This document shows, piece by piece, positions 33,570-41,828 of a DNA stretch of 55,862 bases. The translations under genes were made by a program, and so were the position numbers. Every line of letters starts with the position of its first letter. Position 1 is the stretch's first letter. The DNA lies in NCBI GenBank assembly GCA_946537885.1, contig CAMNGC010000014.1, positions 1 to 55,862 on the forward strand, read 5' to 3'. Origin of the DNA: an uncultured Clostridia bacterium (lineage in GTDB: Bacteria; Bacillota; Clostridia; Saccharofermentanales; Saccharofermentanaceae). The notes beneath the pieces were generated by a model. That model had not been told where the DNA came from. It searched no databases and worked only from the letters and a program-made list of their open reading frames with translations.

Positions 33570-35336
33570 TCAGGCTTCGAGCTCACCTAATGCGAACCTG
33601 TTATAGTACTCCTGGTAGGATTTCTCGCTGAAGCTGTCTTTACGCTGCTTGAAATCATGCATATAAGAACCGGACTTCTGGTTAAGTGACGAGAATCTGA
33701 AAACGATCGCCGCAATGTTCATGCTGTGATCTGCAATACGACCGCAACTGTAAAGTATATCGTTAAAAACAAAGCCCTGCTCAGCCGTACAAATACCTTG
33801 AGCCAGACGCTCTACATGTGATGTCTTATATGCATCACACATCTCGCTTATAACATTACGAAGAGGACCTATATTCATAACACTTACTATGTCATCGGTT
33901 TGATAAGCATCCAGTGCCATATTGTAGATCTCCGTGACTGCAGCCAGGATCCTTTTCAGTTCTTCCTGGGCATAGGGAGAGAATGTTATCGACTTCTGAT
34001 TGATCTCCTCAGCGGACTTGGCAAGATAAAGTGCGTGGTCTGCAAGACGCTCAAATTCACCGATAGCCTGAAGCATCTTCGAGGAGCGGTTCTTATCTTC
34101 CTCGTTAAGATGTTGTGTGGTCGTCAGCTTCATAAGATATGCTCCGATATGATCCTCATAACCGTCGACCTTGTCCTCATTATGGACAACATAATTAAAA
34201 TCATCATCGGAATATCCGTTTGTCAACATCGAGATCGCTGCATTAAGTCCGCCTTTGGTCTTACTGACCATTCTGCTGACAGAGTTGACAGACTCTGCAA
34301 CAGCGATCGTAGGCGTCAGCATAAGACGTTCATCAAGGAAGAGCTCCTTCTCCTCATCGGAATCCTTGATAATGACTCCCGCTAGTTTTGCAAGTTGCTT
34401 GCTGAAGGGGAAAAGTAAAACCGTATTCACGATATTAAAGATAGAGTGGAATGCCGCGATGCCCACAATTCCGATCTTTTTATCCATGAATGCAAAACCG
34501 ACTATCGCATTGATGCTGTAGAAAGCAACAAGCCAAATAAAACAGCCGATCACCTTGATAGCTATATGTATGACAGTAACCCTCTTGGCTGCTCTGTTTA
34601 CACCTATAGAGGACAGAAGAGCCGTCATACAGGTTCCGATATTTGCTCCCATGATGATCGGGATCGCCATTGCAAAAGTGATCTTACCCGTAAGTGCCAA
34701 ACTTTGAAGGATACCGATGGAAGCAGCAGAACTCTGGATGATACCGGTAACGACCGTGCCGGCCAGGACACCCAGCAAGGGATTATTAAATGCCGTAATG
34801 AGCTTTGTGAATTCATCCATCTCGGACAAGGGTGCCATCGATCCTGACATCATGGTCATACCCTGCATCAGGATAGCAAAACCCAAAAGCATAGTGCCGA
34901 TATCTTTCCGCTTCTGCTTCTTGGACATCATGATCATCAGGATACCGATCAGCGCAAAGATAAGCGAAAAACACTTCGGGTTCAGAAGCTTCAGGAAAAC
35001 ATTCCCGGAAGCGCTTATGCCTGACAGCGACAGGATCCAAGCCGTTAATGTTGTTCCAATGTCGGAGCCGAAGATAACACCGATAGTCTGAGCCAGTTCC
35101 ATGATACCTGAATTTACAAAACCGACCAGCATAACTGTCATGGCGGACGAAGACTGAATAGCGATAGTTATAAGCGCTCCGATAAGAAGTCCCTTAAAAG
35201 GATTATCGGTTGCTTTCTTCAGAAGCTTCTCCAACTTACCACCGGCGGTCTTCTTCAAAGCCTCCGACAAAATATTCATTCCGTAAAGAAAAAAGGCCAA
35301 TCCGCCGAACAATTCTACAAACGAAAAAATATCCAT
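33570..35336 (-). CDS. Na/Pi cotransporter family protein with PhoU-like tail
   Basis: 588 residues. The membrane part (about 1-305) has the inverted pair of QSSSA-type motifs: ITIAIQSSSAMTVMLVGFVNSG and TGIIQSSAASIGILQSLAL, with GSDIGTTLTAW and GANIGTCMTALL, which mark the NptA/YjbB family. A soluble helical region (about 335-575) resembles PhoU (AIGEFERLADHALYLAKSAEE, DILYSCGRIADHSMNIA). It likely imports or exports phosphate with sodium. Start is ATG at 35336; a TTG codon directly upstream is less likely, and GAGG lies about ten bases before. It is not close enough to the PGK-TPI gene to prove a shared transcript. Confidence 0.92.
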   Translation of the reverse strand: MDIFSFVELFGGLAFFLYGMNILSEALKKTAGGKLEKLLKKATDNPFKGLLIGALITIAIQSSSAMTVMLVGFVNSGIMELAQTIGVIFGSDIGTTLTAWILSLSGISASGNVFLKLLNPKCFSLIFALIGILMIMMSKKQKRKDIGTMLLGFAILMQGMTMMSGSMAPLSEMDEFTKLITAFNNPLLGVLAGTVVTGIIQSSAASIGILQSLALTGKITFAMAIPIIMGANIGTCMTALLSSIGVNRAAKRVTVIHIAIKVIGCFIWLVAFYSINAIVGFAFMDKKIGIVGIAAFHSIFNIVNTVLLFPFSKQLAKLAGVIIKDSDEEKELFLDERLMLTPTIAVAESVNSVSRMVSKTKGGLNAAISMLTNGYSDDDFNYVVHNEDKVDGYEDHIGAYLMKLTTTQHLNEEDKNRSSKMLQAIGEFERLADHALYLAKSAEEINQKSITFSPYAQEELKRILAAVTEIYNMALDAYQTDDIVSVMNIGPLRNVISEMCDAYKTSHVERLAQGICTAEQGFVFNDILYSCGRIADHSMNIAAIVFRFSSLNQKSGSYMHDFKQRKDSFSEKSYQEYYNRFALGELEA

Positions 35337-35634
35337 CAAGCATTATCCTCACATTCAGAATGTATATCCGCTACGCGAAATCTACACCACTAATTTTACA
35401 GCGTTTACCCGACTTTGCACAAGAGGATTATAATCATATAAATTTTATATAGATAGCGGTCTATGGATATACCCTAATCCCGCGTTAATTGATGCCACTT
35501 CCTGTTCGGACCTTCAACCAAGTATTACGCTACGCATAGTACTCGTTCTTCATGCGATGACAAACAGATGCAATCTGCCCCTGATGCCATAAAAGCAAAA
35601 ACATAGATAACTATCTATATATCCGAACAAAGAA
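35337..35634. other. Gene-free intergenic stretch
   Basis: No coding frame or RNA gene was recognised. An 11-bp inverted pair, TATATAGATAG (35446-35456) and CTATCTATATA (35611-35621), is the only notable structure; the spacer is about 150 bases. Confidence 0.5.
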
Positions 35635-35658
35635 AAGGTCGCCCACAAGAGCGACCTT
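35635..35658 (-). terminator. Terminator of the Lys/Ala-rich protein gene
   Basis: AAGGTCGC / GCGACCTT stem with an eight-base loop, followed by TTTTCTTTG on the minus strand. Confidence 0.88.
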
Positions 35659-35686
35659 CATATCATTGTTAAGTTTAAGGTTCTAA

Positions 35687-36067
35687 TCAGAAGAGCTCAA
35701 CGGACTTGCCTTCAGCATCGTAGATCTTCTTCTCAGCAGCTACAACATAAACGTCGCCACCAAGCTTAGCAGCCTTCTTCTCGATAGCCTTGAAATCGAT
35801 CTGCTGGCCTTCGATCTCGAAAATGATCTTACCGAGCTTCTTAGCAGCAGGCTTCTTAGCAGCGGGCTTCTTAGCAGCTGTCTTCTTTGCAGCAGGCTTC
35901 TTAGCAGCAGGCTTCTTAGCAGCGGGCTTCTTTTCTGCAGCAGGCTTCTTAGCTGCAGGAGCAGCAACCTTCTTCTCAACGGGCTTCTTATCCGCAGCCT
36001 CAACTACGGGTGTTACTTTTACTTCTGCTGTCTTCTCAACAGAATCAGTTTTCTTTGTTCTGGGCAT
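35687..36067 (-). CDS. Lys/Ala-rich basic protein with small C-terminal domain (DUF6465-like)
   Basis: 126 residues from MPRTKKTDSVEKT; GGAGG eight bases before this ATG excludes the Met five codons upstream. Residues 25-75 are AAKKP/AAKKT repeats like the tail of histone H1 or HupB/HctB-type nucleoid proteins, encoded by a 15-bp repeat. The C-terminal about 55 residues form a short alpha/beta domain (KIIFEIEGQQIDFKAIEKKAAK, GDVYVVAAEKKIYDAEGK). I recall similar proteins being filed as DUF6465, but this is unverified. DNA compaction is a reasonable guess from charge alone. It has its own promoter (36101-36128) and terminator. Confidence 0.8.
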   Translation of the reverse strand: MPRTKKTDSVEKTAEVKVTPVVEAADKKPVEKKVAAPAAKKPAAEKKPAAKKPAAKKPAAKKTAAKKPAAKKPAAKKLGKIIFEIEGQQIDFKAIEKKAAKLGGDVYVVAAEKKIYDAEGKSVELF

Positions 36068-36100
36068 TTCCTTTACCTCCATATAAAGTTACCTACTACT

Positions 36101-36128
36101 ATTCTAACAGATAAGATAATTTTGTCAT
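36101..36128 (-). promoter_or_regulatory. Probable promoter of the Lys/Ala-rich protein gene
   Basis: Read on minus: ATGACA (36128-36123), 16 bases, TAGAAT (36106-36101), about 35 bases before the start codon. Confidence 0.5.
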
Positions 36129-36234
36129 TTGAATTTTGTTGACGCTTTTCGACAAAAAAACAATTAAATATGTTTTATCATTCGGATAATATCAACTATA
36201 AAATGTCAAATCTATTCGAATTGCGAATAAAAAA

Positions 36235-36264
36235 GATGACTGCCCCAAGAGTGAGACAGTCATC
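36235..36264 (-). terminator. Terminator of the ctsR-clpC operon
   Basis: GATGACTG / CAGTCATC stem with loop; on the minus strand it is followed by TTTTTTATTCG. It lies 28 bases after the clpC stop. Confidence 0.9.
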
Positions 36265-36291
36265 ATTGCGAACAATAAATCTGATCGATCA

Positions 36292-38910
36292 TCACGCATT
36301 ATTCGCGACTTCATTTGCATCCTTTTTTCCATCATCTTTTTTATCTTCTTTGATGGGTCCGCCATTAACGATCTTAACCGATTCCTTGTCATCCCCGGCG
36401 ACTACTTCAGCGATACATCCGGGAGTGATAATGTGGTCCAGAAGAGCAGAAGAAAAAGTATCTTCTACCATAGACTGGATAACTCTTCTTAAGGGACGAG
36501 CGCCATATTGCGGATCATATCCTTTACGGGCAAGGATCTCTTTGGCTTCATCACTCAACCTTATCTCAATGCCGAGATCTCTTACACGCTTACCGACAGA
36601 TGCAGTAAGAAGATCGACGATCTTGATAAGAGAATCTTTGCCGAGCATCCTGAAGAAGATGATCTCATCAACACGATTTACAAACTCGGGAGAGAAGGCT
36701 TTCTTAAGCTCATCCATTACGACTTCCTTAGCCTCATCATAAGACTTGCCGCCGTATAATCTCTCTCTGCTTGCCTCATCCTCATCCTTGGAATCCTCAA
36801 GGTTAAATCCGATGCGTCTTCCGGCGTCTCCCGTCAACATTCTTGCACCGATATTCGATGTCATGATTATGATCGTATTCTTGAAGTCGACAACACGGCC
36901 TTTTCCGTCTGTAAGACGACCGTCATCGAGCACCTGAAGCATGGAATTAAAGATGTCAGGATGAGCCTTCTCTATCTCATCGAAAAGTACTACAGAATAG
37001 GGATGACGACGTACCTTCTCGGTGAGCTGACCACCCTCATCGTAACCGACATATCCCGGCGGCGATCCGATCAACTTGGACACATCATGTTTCTCCATGT
37101 ATTCAGACATATCGATCCTGACAAGAGCATTCTCATCACCGAACATTACCTCAGCAAGCGCCTTGGCAAGCTCCGTCTTACCTACACCAGTTGTACCGAG
37201 GAAGATAAACGAGCCGGAAGGTTTACTCGGATCTTTTAATCCGAGTCGGGATCTTCTGATGGCTTTTGCTATCGCAGTGACAGCTTCATCCTGGCCAATA
37301 ACTCTCTTCTTAAGTTCCTCTTCAAGACTTCTTAATCTGTCTTCGTCGGATTCCGTTATCTTCGATACCGGGATACCTGACCACTTGGCAAGAACATCCG
37401 CAACATCATCGACTGTAAGCACACCCGTAAATCCGTTCTCATCGGGAGCTTCAGCGCTGTTTATGGCAGATAGTTTCTCATTTATATCAGCCTCTTCGTC
37501 ACGAAGAACTGCAGCCTTCTCGAATTCCATATTATTGATCGCCGTTTGCTTCTCTTCTGCGATCTGCTGAAGTCTTGAATTCAATTTGTGCTTGGTATCC
37601 GCTTCTGCAAAATTGATCCTCTTACGGGCCGCTGCCTCATCGATAAGATCGATAGCTTTATCCGGCAGGAAACGATCGGAGATATATCTTGTCGACAGAA
37701 GAACTGCCTGCTCAATAGCTTCATCCGTGATCCTGATCTTGTGGTGTTCCTCATATCTCGGACGAAGTCCCTTGAGGATCTGGATCGCCTCGTGAACAGA
37801 AGGCTCATTAACGATAACTTTCTGGAAACGGCGTTCCAAGGCAGAATCCTTTTCGATATGCTTGCTGTACTCATCAAGAGTTGTAGCACCGATTACCTGC
37901 AACTCGTTCTTTGTCAGCATCGGCTTCATTATATTGGCCGCATCAAGAGAGCCTTCGCCGCCGCCTGCACCGATAAGAGTATGGATCTCATCAATAAACA
38001 GAATGATATTCGGATCAGTGGACGCCTCTGTAAGAACATTCTTGATCCTCTCTTCAAAATCACCTCTGTACTTGGAGCCTGCAACCATGGAACCCATATC
38101 GATGGAATAAACTGTCTTACCCGTCAGGATATCCGGTACGTCATCCTCGGCGATCTTCAAGGCCAGACCTTCGGCAATAGCCGTCTTACCTACACCGGGA
38201 TCACCTACGAGGCAGGGATTATTCTTAGTGCGTCTCGCAAGGATCTGCATGACTCTGTTTATCTCTTCTTCACGACCTATAACGGGATCGATCTTACCAT
38301 CCTTGGCCATCTGTGTAAGATTCTTGCCGAACTGATCGAGCGCTTTGCTCTTGCCGCCCTTTTTGCTTCGGTTAGATCTGCTCCTTCTGGAAGGACCGTC
38401 GGATCCGGTAAGAGCAGAGAACTCATCTCCATCTTCATCCATAGGCATATCATCAGAATTGGCACCGCTTCCGAAAAGCGCCATGGTGCTGTCGGTGATC
38501 ATTCTGATATCAGCGCCGAGCCTTACCAAAAGATTGTAGGCTGTAAGACCTCTGTTAGTCGAGATGACAAAGAGCAGGTGCTCAGCTCCGATAACGGCAC
38601 GGTTACCCACTCTGCGGCTCACATCCGCTGCCTCGGAGAAAAGTCTTTTTGTCTCAAGTCTGAAGGCACGCAGTCCCTCTTCTATCTCATAATCCTCCGT
38701 CGGCTTTGCAATGACCGACTGATCGGCTCCCATCGCCTTGCACACATCCGCAAGATCGACTCCTGCCTGATTCAGGATGTCGCAAGAAGGTCCGTCTACC
38801 GCCAAAATACCGCCCAGGATCGCTTCTGTGGACATCATCCTGATGCCTTGAGATTCTGACAGGCGCTTAGCCATAATGATGACCTGTGTTGCATCTTCAC
38901 TTATCTTCAT
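36292..38910 (-). CDS. clpC: ClpC-type AAA+ unfoldase
   Basis: 872 residues. Hsp100 partner of ClpP. N-domain repeats (about 1-145) keep the glutamates that bind phospho-arginine in B. subtilis ClpC: Glu29 in STEAIL and Glu110 in GAEHLL. First AAA module with GDPGVGKTA and [10 protein letters not shown], a UVR-like middle coiled coil ([20 protein letters not shown]), second AAA module with [22 protein letters not shown] and MTSNIGA. The tail is Lys/Asp-rich. It unfolds substrates for ClpP in the cytoplasm. The start overlaps the mcsB stop by four bases (ATGA). Last gene of the CtsR-controlled operon. Confidence 0.95.
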   Translation of the reverse strand: MKISEDATQVIIMAKRLSESQGIRMMSTEAILGGILAVDGPSCDILNQAGVDLADVCKAMGADQSVIAKPTEDYEIEEGLRAFRLETKRLFSEAADVSRRVGNRAVIGAEHLLFVISTNRGLTAYNLLVRLGADIRMITDSTMALFGSGANSDDMPMDEDGDEFSALTGSDGPSRRSRSNRSKKGGKSKALDQFGKNLTQMAKDGKIDPVIGREEEINRVMQILARRTKNNPCLVGDPGVGKTAIAEGLALKIAEDDVPDILTGKTVYSIDMGSMVAGSKYRGDFEERIKNVLTEASTDPNIILFIDEIHTLIGAGGGEGSLDAANIMKPMLTKNELQVIGATTLDEYSKHIEKDSALERRFQKVIVNEPSVHEAIQILKGLRPRYEEHHKIRITDEAIEQAVLLSTRYISDRFLPDKAIDLIDEAAARKRINFAEADTKHKLNSRLQQIAEEKQTAINNMEFEKAAVLRDEEADINEKLSAINSAEAPDENGFTGVLTVDDVADVLAKWSGIPVSKITESDEDRLRSLEEELKKRVIGQDEAVTAIAKAIRRSRLGLKDPSKPSGSFIFLGTTGVGKTELAKALAEVMFGDENALVRIDMSEYMEKHDVSKLIGSPPGYVGYDEGGQLTEKVRRHPYSVVLFDEIEKAHPDIFNSMLQVLDDGRLTDGKGRVVDFKNTIIIMTSNIGARMLTGDAGRRIGFNLEDSKDEDEASRERLYGGKSYDEAKEVVMDELKKAFSPEFVNRVDEIIFFRMLGKDSLIKIVDLLTASVGKRVRDLGIEIRLSDEAKEILARKGYDPQYGARPLRRVIQSMVEDTFSSALLDHIITPGCIAEVVAGDDKESVKIVNGGPIKEDKKDDGKKDANEVANNA

Positions 38911-39929
38911 TTCGCATCATCTCCCTTCAAGATCTTCCTGACGCGTTCTGCGCGTCTTATTGCTTTCTGCGTATTCTCATTTCCGCCCATTATTACCGTA
39001 CCGTAATCACGTCTGGCCTCATGGGTTATAAGATTGAGTTTCATCCAGTCTATGTCCGTCTCGTCATCTTCTACTGAATCAAGTCCGAGTCTTAGCCACG
39101 ATAACTGATTCATAACCTCCGCTGTGGTCACCTTGCGGGCATAACGGAGAAGGCCGTATGCGCGATAGTAAAGATCATTTACTATCATGGATTTCTTGCG
39201 CATAATGTTCTTACGGCATTTACGCTCGAAATACATCAGTTCCTTTATCAGCTGATCCGCCGTCTTCAGAAGATCCGTCTCGGATACTCCCAGCGTAGCT
39301 ACATTGTGTACCAGATAAAGACTTACCTGCGCAGCTTCACCCGGAGCCGTAGCCGTCTCGATCTTCCAATCGAATTTGTTCAGGCGATCCTCCAGCACTC
39401 TATAAGCATTTTGTGTTTTCTCGATACCGGGTATCGCTACAAAGAAGCCGATCTGGACAGCAGTACCTATAAGTCTGAGGTCGGATGTGAGGAATCCGAA
39501 CTTCTCGCTGAAAGCGACATCTGCATTCTTCTCGAGCTCCAGAGCAATATCACTCGCGGCTTTATAAGCACCTATCATGTCATTTCCGGATCTGATGGAG
39601 TCGATCTCCACATGCTCTTTTCGATTGATTGTCACACAGACATCGGAATCCTTGCCGATCAGGAAAGCCGACACACCGCCATCCTGCAAGAATTCATATG
39701 TCGCGAAATACTGATTGTACAGCTCTTCCTTGCCCTTCTCATCGAGCTCGTCCAGCCTTACAAAACTCAAATTCGAATCCTTCATTGCATTTCTGACGAC
39801 ATCAATGACCGAATTCCTGTCGCCGGACATCATCTTGTCCGGGAAAGGGTAACCCTTGATATTACGGTAAATACACGCCCTCGAATAGAGAACTATATCA
39901 GCGTCTTTGCCGCTCTTCTCATACCACAT
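38907..39929 (-). CDS. mcsB: McsB-like protein, apparently catalytically dead arginine kinase
   Basis: 340 residues from MWYEKSGKDADIVLYSR; this ATG lies one base after the mcsA stop and behind GGGGG. The fold is McsB: DIVLYSR, YAFxxExFGFLTS, TLGVSETDL, DLYYRAYGLLRYARK, WLRLGLDSV. The catalytic features of the family are replaced: the SSRIRLARN segment is YSRACIYRN, NEEDHIRI is NRKEHVEI, the CPTNVGTGLR motif with its catalytic Cys is SDLRLIGTAV, VRGIYGEGSE is IETATAPGEA, and the RDxxRA phospho-arginine motif is KAIRRA. Arginine phosphorylation of CtsR or other proteins is therefore doubtful; a scaffold or adaptor role with McsA and ClpC is inferred. The comparison sequence is from memory. Confidence 0.88.
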   Translation of the reverse strand: MWYEKSGKDADIVLYSRACIYRNIKGYPFPDKMMSGDRNSVIDVVRNAMKDSNLSFVRLDELDEKGKEELYNQYFATYEFLQDGGVSAFLIGKDSDVCVTINRKEHVEIDSIRSGNDMIGAYKAASDIALELEKNADVAFSEKFGFLTSDLRLIGTAVQIGFFVAIPGIEKTQNAYRVLEDRLNKFDWKIETATAPGEAAQVSLYLVHNVATLGVSETDLLKTADQLIKELMYFERKCRKNIMRKKSMIVNDLYYRAYGLLRYARKVTTAEVMNQLSWLRLGLDSVEDDETDIDWMKLNLITHEARRDYGTVIMGGNENTQKAIRRAERVRKILKGDDAK

Positions 39930-39930
39930 A

Positions 39931-40578
39931 TCACTTATCCCCCTTTCTGCCCTTAAGCTCATCTCTGAATCTTGCAGCCAGAGCATAATCTTCCTTCTCG
40001 ACCGCAAGTTTCATTCCTTCGTTCAGGTCGGAATCAGACAGCATCCCCAGATCAGCCTTGGACAGTTTTGCAAGTTTATCTTCCTTGTCGGTCTTGCTTT
40101 CCTTCTGTTCGACCTTCTTCTCCTCAGGCTTCGATGTCTTTTTTACTGTTGTCTTCTTAGGTTTTACTTCCTGGGCCATAGCTTCATCATCGGACTCCCC
40201 GTCCAAAAGCTCATCGAGGTTTATTGCTTCACCCGGATTTCTCCCCTTGTATTTACTGTTGCCCTGGCGTTTCAGTATGAACTTTAATATGGTCTCATTA
40301 AATGTGTTGTAGCACTCAATACAGCCTACGCGTCCTGTCTTCTCTATATCACGGAGAGTAGATCCGCACTTGGAACAGGAGATCCTCGTGTTGGCAAAAT
40401 CAAGATCCAATCCCGCGCCGAACAGACCGCCGCTCAATTCATCCAACATCGGAAATGCGGACGAAAGCGCCGAATTCAGATCTCTCGTCGCCTCTCTCGC
40501 GCAATTCTCACACATAAGAACACCGTTAATCTTTATAAATTTATTCTCCAGATCAGCTCCGCATCTCTGACATTTCAT
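39931..40578 (-). CDS. mcsA: McsA, zinc-finger activator/adaptor
   Basis: 215 residues. Two CxxC pairs at the N-terminus (MKCQRCGADL, CENCARE) and two more at about 82-105 (CSKCGSTL, CIECYNTF) make zinc-binding knuckles. A UVR motif at about 185-213 (LNEGMKLAVEKEDYALAARFRDEL) binds the kinase or Clp partner. Between them is a Lys/Glu-rich disordered insertion (about 140-175) that makes it longer than B. subtilis McsA. GGAGAGGAG precedes ATG. All zinc ligands are intact even though the McsB partner looks inactive. Confidence 0.92.
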   Translation of the reverse strand: MKCQRCGADLENKFIKINGVLMCENCAREATRDLNSALSSAFPMLDELSGGLFGAGLDLDFANTRISCSKCGSTLRDIEKTGRVGCIECYNTFNETILKFILKRQGNSKYKGRNPGEAINLDELLDGESDDEAMAQEVKPKKTTVKKTSKPEEKKVEQKESKTDKEDKLAKLSKADLGMLSDSDLNEGMKLAVEKEDYALAARFRDELKGRKGDK

Positions 40579-40599
40579 ATGATCATCTCCTCTCCTTTA

Positions 40600-41061
40600 T
40601 CAATCAAGCATTAAAGCCAACATTATATTCTTGAAAATATCCGCTCTTACAACCGATCTTATGTCACTGTCTATCTTTGCAAGAGCTCTGTCTGACACGG
40701 CCGCCATGACAGAAGTTCCCTCTCGAGCGCTTATTGCCCCACAGGCAATCGTGTTGGTAAGCAGAGTCCTTGCCTGCTCCTGCGTCAGATCATTGTCCAC
40801 GGACTCGATAACCGACTTAATGTAATCTCTCTTACTTACCGGCTCGACTCGAGTGATCGTTATCTGGCCGCCACCGCCTCTACGACTCTCAACTATGTAT
40901 CCGTTACCGGTCGAAAACCTTGTCGACAACACATAAGTAATCTGCGAAGGAACGCAGTTTGCTTTCTCCGCCAGTGAACTCCTGCTTATCGTGGCACTTC
41001 CGTTATTCTCGTCAAGCATATCCTTGATCATCATTTCAATAACATCGACCAATCTTGCCAT
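40600..41061 (-). CDS. ctsR: CtsR, repressor of class III heat-shock genes
   Basis: 153 residues from MARLVDVIEMMIK; GGAG nine bases upstream sets this start, not the Met nine codons earlier. Winged HTH with the characteristic beta-wing RGGGGQITI (DNA minor-groove contact), and a helical C-terminal dimer domain (LTQEQARTLLTNTIACGAIS). It represses its own operon at the heptad repeat located 55 bases upstream and is removed on heat stress. In B. subtilis, inactivation involves the wing's heat sensing plus McsB; here the former may be the main switch. Confidence 0.95.
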   Translation of the reverse strand: MARLVDVIEMMIKDMLDENNGSATISRSSLAEKANCVPSQITYVLSTRFSTGNGYIVESRRGGGGQITITRVEPVSKRDYIKSVIESVDNDLTQEQARTLLTNTIACGAISAREGTSVMAAVSDRALAKIDSDIRSVVRADIFKNIMLALMLD

Positions 41062-41115
41062 ATTGCGTCTCCTTTCCACCGATCTCATATATGATCATCT
41101 GTAATTTGTCTTGAC

Positions 41116-41132
41116 TTTGACTTTCTTTGACC
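41116..41132 (-). promoter_or_regulatory. CtsR operator
   Basis: Read on minus: GGTCAAAGAAAGTCAAA, a perfect match to the (A/G)GTCAAA-N3-(A/G)GTCAAA consensus. A third, imperfect AGTCAAG heptad is next to it. It covers the start-site region of the promoter at 41139-41167. Confidence 0.95.
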
Positions 41133-41138
41133 AACTTT

Positions 41139-41167
41139 ATTATCATCCAGCTGACGATCATTGTCAA
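41139..41167 (-). promoter_or_regulatory. SigA-type promoter of the ctsR operon
   Basis: Read on minus: TTGACA (41167-41162), 17 bases, GATAAT (41144-41139). The operator begins six bases after the -10. Confidence 0.85.
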
Positions 41168-41519
41168 TATCGAATTTATCGTTGTTTTTGCTTCTTCACA
41201 TAAAACTTGGAAAACCGGTGCCGACCAATGGCTTTCTAACTTTTTGGGGCGCCCTGAAGGATCGACTGACAGTTCCGAAGCAGAATTCCCTTCAGATCCC
41301 GTATCGTCTTGATCTGTAACACTGTTACCGGCCGCCGGAACCCCTCTTCCCGGCATCGGAAGGCATAGCTCAGAGAAAGAGATACTTAAAACTAAAGAGC
41401 CAGCGCAAAAAAGCAGCTTAAAATAACAACTCCGCTCTTCTTTAAGCGCTCGAAATTCATATAGCCCCGTCTGGAATCTGTCATGCGCTTTCCTATGATC
41501 ATAACCCGGAAAAGAAAGG

Positions 41520-41805
41520 TTCTTCACGGAAAGCTTGGGATATAGCGTGAATGCTTTAAGCAAAGGCTTAAGCATGTTGCTTAAGGTTCTGCTTAAAACA
41601 GCCGCTTTTTCACACAAGGCTTCACCATGTTGCTTAAGGCTCCGCTTAAATTAATGACCACAGAAAAGTTGGCATTACTCTTGCCGCATTTTTGTAATGC
41701 TATTTTCGAGATTGCAATAAATAGCATTACCCGATGCCGAAGGCCGGCTTTTTCGATCAGCAATCTCCTATACCATGTGAGAAATCCCAAGCTTTCCGTG
41801 AAGAA
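41520..41805. repeat. 286-bp element with perfect 22-bp inverted termini
   Basis: Terminal arms 41520-41541 (ttcttcacggaaagcttggg..) and 41784-41805 are exact reverse complements over 22 bases. Inside are two 25-base direct copies (41573-41597 and 41626-41650, 23 of 25 identical, catgttgcttaagg core) and a 12-base inverted pair GTAATGCTATTT / AAATAGCATTAC (41694-41705, 41719-41730). The right third recurs at 7750-7836. No transposase is inside. It could be a MITE-like mobile element or a structured RNA. It lies in the roughly 700-base gene-free stretch 41133-41828. Confidence 0.75.
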
Positions 41806-41828
41806 GCCATATAAAAGATCAACAAAAA

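Noticed and set aside
35841..35960. Non-coding 15-bp tandem repeat
   Set aside because: It lies inside the Lys/Ala-rich gene and encodes its AAKKP repeats.
37588..38859. 423-codon plus-strand frame antisense to clpC
   Set aside because: Mirror frame of an unmistakable ClpC with no own signals.
41036..41617. 193-codon minus-strand frame overlapping the ctsR start
   Set aside because: It runs through the ctsR promoter and operator and into the inverted-repeat element, overlaps ctsR, has no ribosome site and no recognisable protein features.
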